DNA of 21,248 nucleotides. It comes from JAIFWV01 sp964580495 (GTDB lineage: Bacteria; Patescibacteriota; Doudnabacteria; UBA920; O2-02-FULL-48-8). The notes under the pieces were generated by a model. That model made no database searches. It was not told the DNA's origin and worked only from the letters and a program-made list of their open reading frames with translations. A program made the translations under genes and the position numbers. The DNA is taken from contig CAZOKE010000019.1 in assembly GCA_964580495.1 (NCBI GenBank), positions 1-21,248 of the forward strand, given 5' to 3'. Within the stretch, counting starts at the first letter, position 1; each line of letters opens with the position of its first letter. Positions 20,707 through 21,248 of this stretch are shown in pieces.

Positions 20707-20814
20707 GGTGTTGAATTTTGTTGCTTTTTTGACTTGTGTTCGTATATAGGTTTAAAGCCAACTCGTAAAATTAACGCTAAAAGCTTACAGCGATTCAACA
20801 TTAATACTAAATTT

Positions 20815-21248
20815 ATGATAAAGAAAATAGTTTTTATACTCATAATAATTGCAGCAGTCATTGGCGCCGTTTATTATTTCGAATCGCGTAAAAAACTTTC
20901 GAAATCACCGGAACAGCAAACCACTGTTACCACAAATTTTCACGAGATCGGGAATTTGGTGAAAAATAACCCTGGCCTGAAGCCCAACACCTGGTATTTG
21001 GTTTACGAACAGCCAGGTTCAGCTTCTTTGATAAAGGAATTGCGGTTCAACGGGCAGATGATACTTCAACCAGGACAAAAAATCGAAGTCCAAGGCCAAG
21101 AATCAGGCGGAATTATAAATGTCGTCAGTTTCAGCGCGCTAAATGCCAGCAACGATGATTTGATTTGGGTACAATCTCCGCTGCCATATACGCTAATAGC
21201 AAGTCCCATCGCTGTTTCCGGTTCTGCGCGGGGGAGCTGGTATTTTGA
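20815..21248 (+). CDS. Gmad2-domain exported protein, truncated at window end
   Basis: The frame from ATG 20815 stays open to the last base (144 full codons seen). It begins with a TM anchor (MIKKIVFILIIIAAVIGAVYYF, given in two parts: MIKKIVFILII and IAAVIGAVYYF), followed by a soluble domain (about 40-110) of mixed strands that I do not recognise, and then the start of a Gmad2 domain. IWVQSPLPYTLIASPIAVSG (118-137) and ARGSWYF fit the IxVxSPxPGxxIxSPxxVxGxARGxWYF/E motif of this Ig-like domain, named from spore germination proteins but very common in Patescibacteria envelope proteins. The remainder of the domain lies beyond the window. An AATACT box ends six bases before the ATG, so a second, leaderless start is possible. 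Confidence 0.85.
   Translation, partial: MIKKIVFILIIIAAVIGAVYYFESRKKLSKSPEQQTTVTTNFHEIGNLVKNNPGLKPNTWYLVYEQPGSASLIKELRFNGQMILQPGQKIEVQGQESGGIINVVSFSALNASNDDLIWVQSPLPYTLIASPIAVSGSARGSWYF

Noticed and set aside
1..21248. CRISPR arrays, rRNA, tmRNA, intact tRNA, transposases
   Set aside because: No regularly spaced repeats, no recognisable RNA gene cores and no transposase or integrase frame were found on either strand.

Overview
The window looks like a chromosomal segment from an uncultured small-genome bacterium, most likely a member of the Candidate Phyla Radiation (Patescibacteria). This is inferred from the gene families (Gmad2, DUF998, DUF5676, FecR next to a CHASE2 cyclase, M29 aminopeptidase, many single-TM exported proteins) and the compact layout; there is no rRNA or ribosomal protein here to confirm it. 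TGA is used as an ordinary stop (for example at 4395, 5666 and 14718), so this is not a lineage that reads UGA as glycine.

Region 1 (1-3471) is visibly AT-rich and accessory. It has a 5'-truncated GHKL/HSP90-like ATPase, an unrecognised 286-aa helical protein and a 52-aa acidic microprotein in tight tandem, then a Panacea-domain (DUF4065) antitoxin overlapping a RelE/ParE-like candidate toxin. Region 2 (3472-3717) is a junction with hairpins and what looks like the 3' end of a tRNA gene without its body.

Region 3 (3718-9610) holds chromosomal-type genes: a MacB/LolCDE-type ABC exporter pair, a DEAD-box RNA helicase with a basic tail, a DUF998 membrane protein followed by an exported beta-propeller protein, and a convergent small alanine-rich exported protein. 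Region 4 (9843-9992) is a 49-aa Lmo0937-family membrane peptide.

Region 5 (10032-14718) is the most interesting: a seven-gene operon behind a promoter whose spacer and -10 are covered by a C-run/G-run palindrome of CsoR type. It encodes a CPxC membrane protein of unknown family, a CsoR/RcnR-family repressor with a Cys-His-His metal site, a DsbD/CcdA-like protein with doubled cysteines, a membrane-anchored peroxiredoxin-like protein, a YHS metal-binding protein, a DUF5676 membrane protein and a CPH-type (CopB, P1B-3) metal ATPase. I read it as a copper/silver response operon that joins metal export to extracytoplasmic thiol redox.

Region 6 (14775-17836) pairs a FecR-domain/Big2 surface protein with a CHASE2 class III nucleotidyl cyclase. 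Region 7 (17974-19227) is an M29 aminopeptidase. Region 8 (19294-20592, minus) is a GC-rich PKD-domain lipoprotein with a strong Shine-Dalgarno sequence, unlike its neighbours. The window ends inside a Gmad2-domain protein.

Across the window, genes that open a transcript tend to have a -10 box only 6-9 bases before the ATG, which suggests leaderless mRNAs. Genes inside operons, and a few others, have Shine-Dalgarno sequences. This pattern decides several start codons here.
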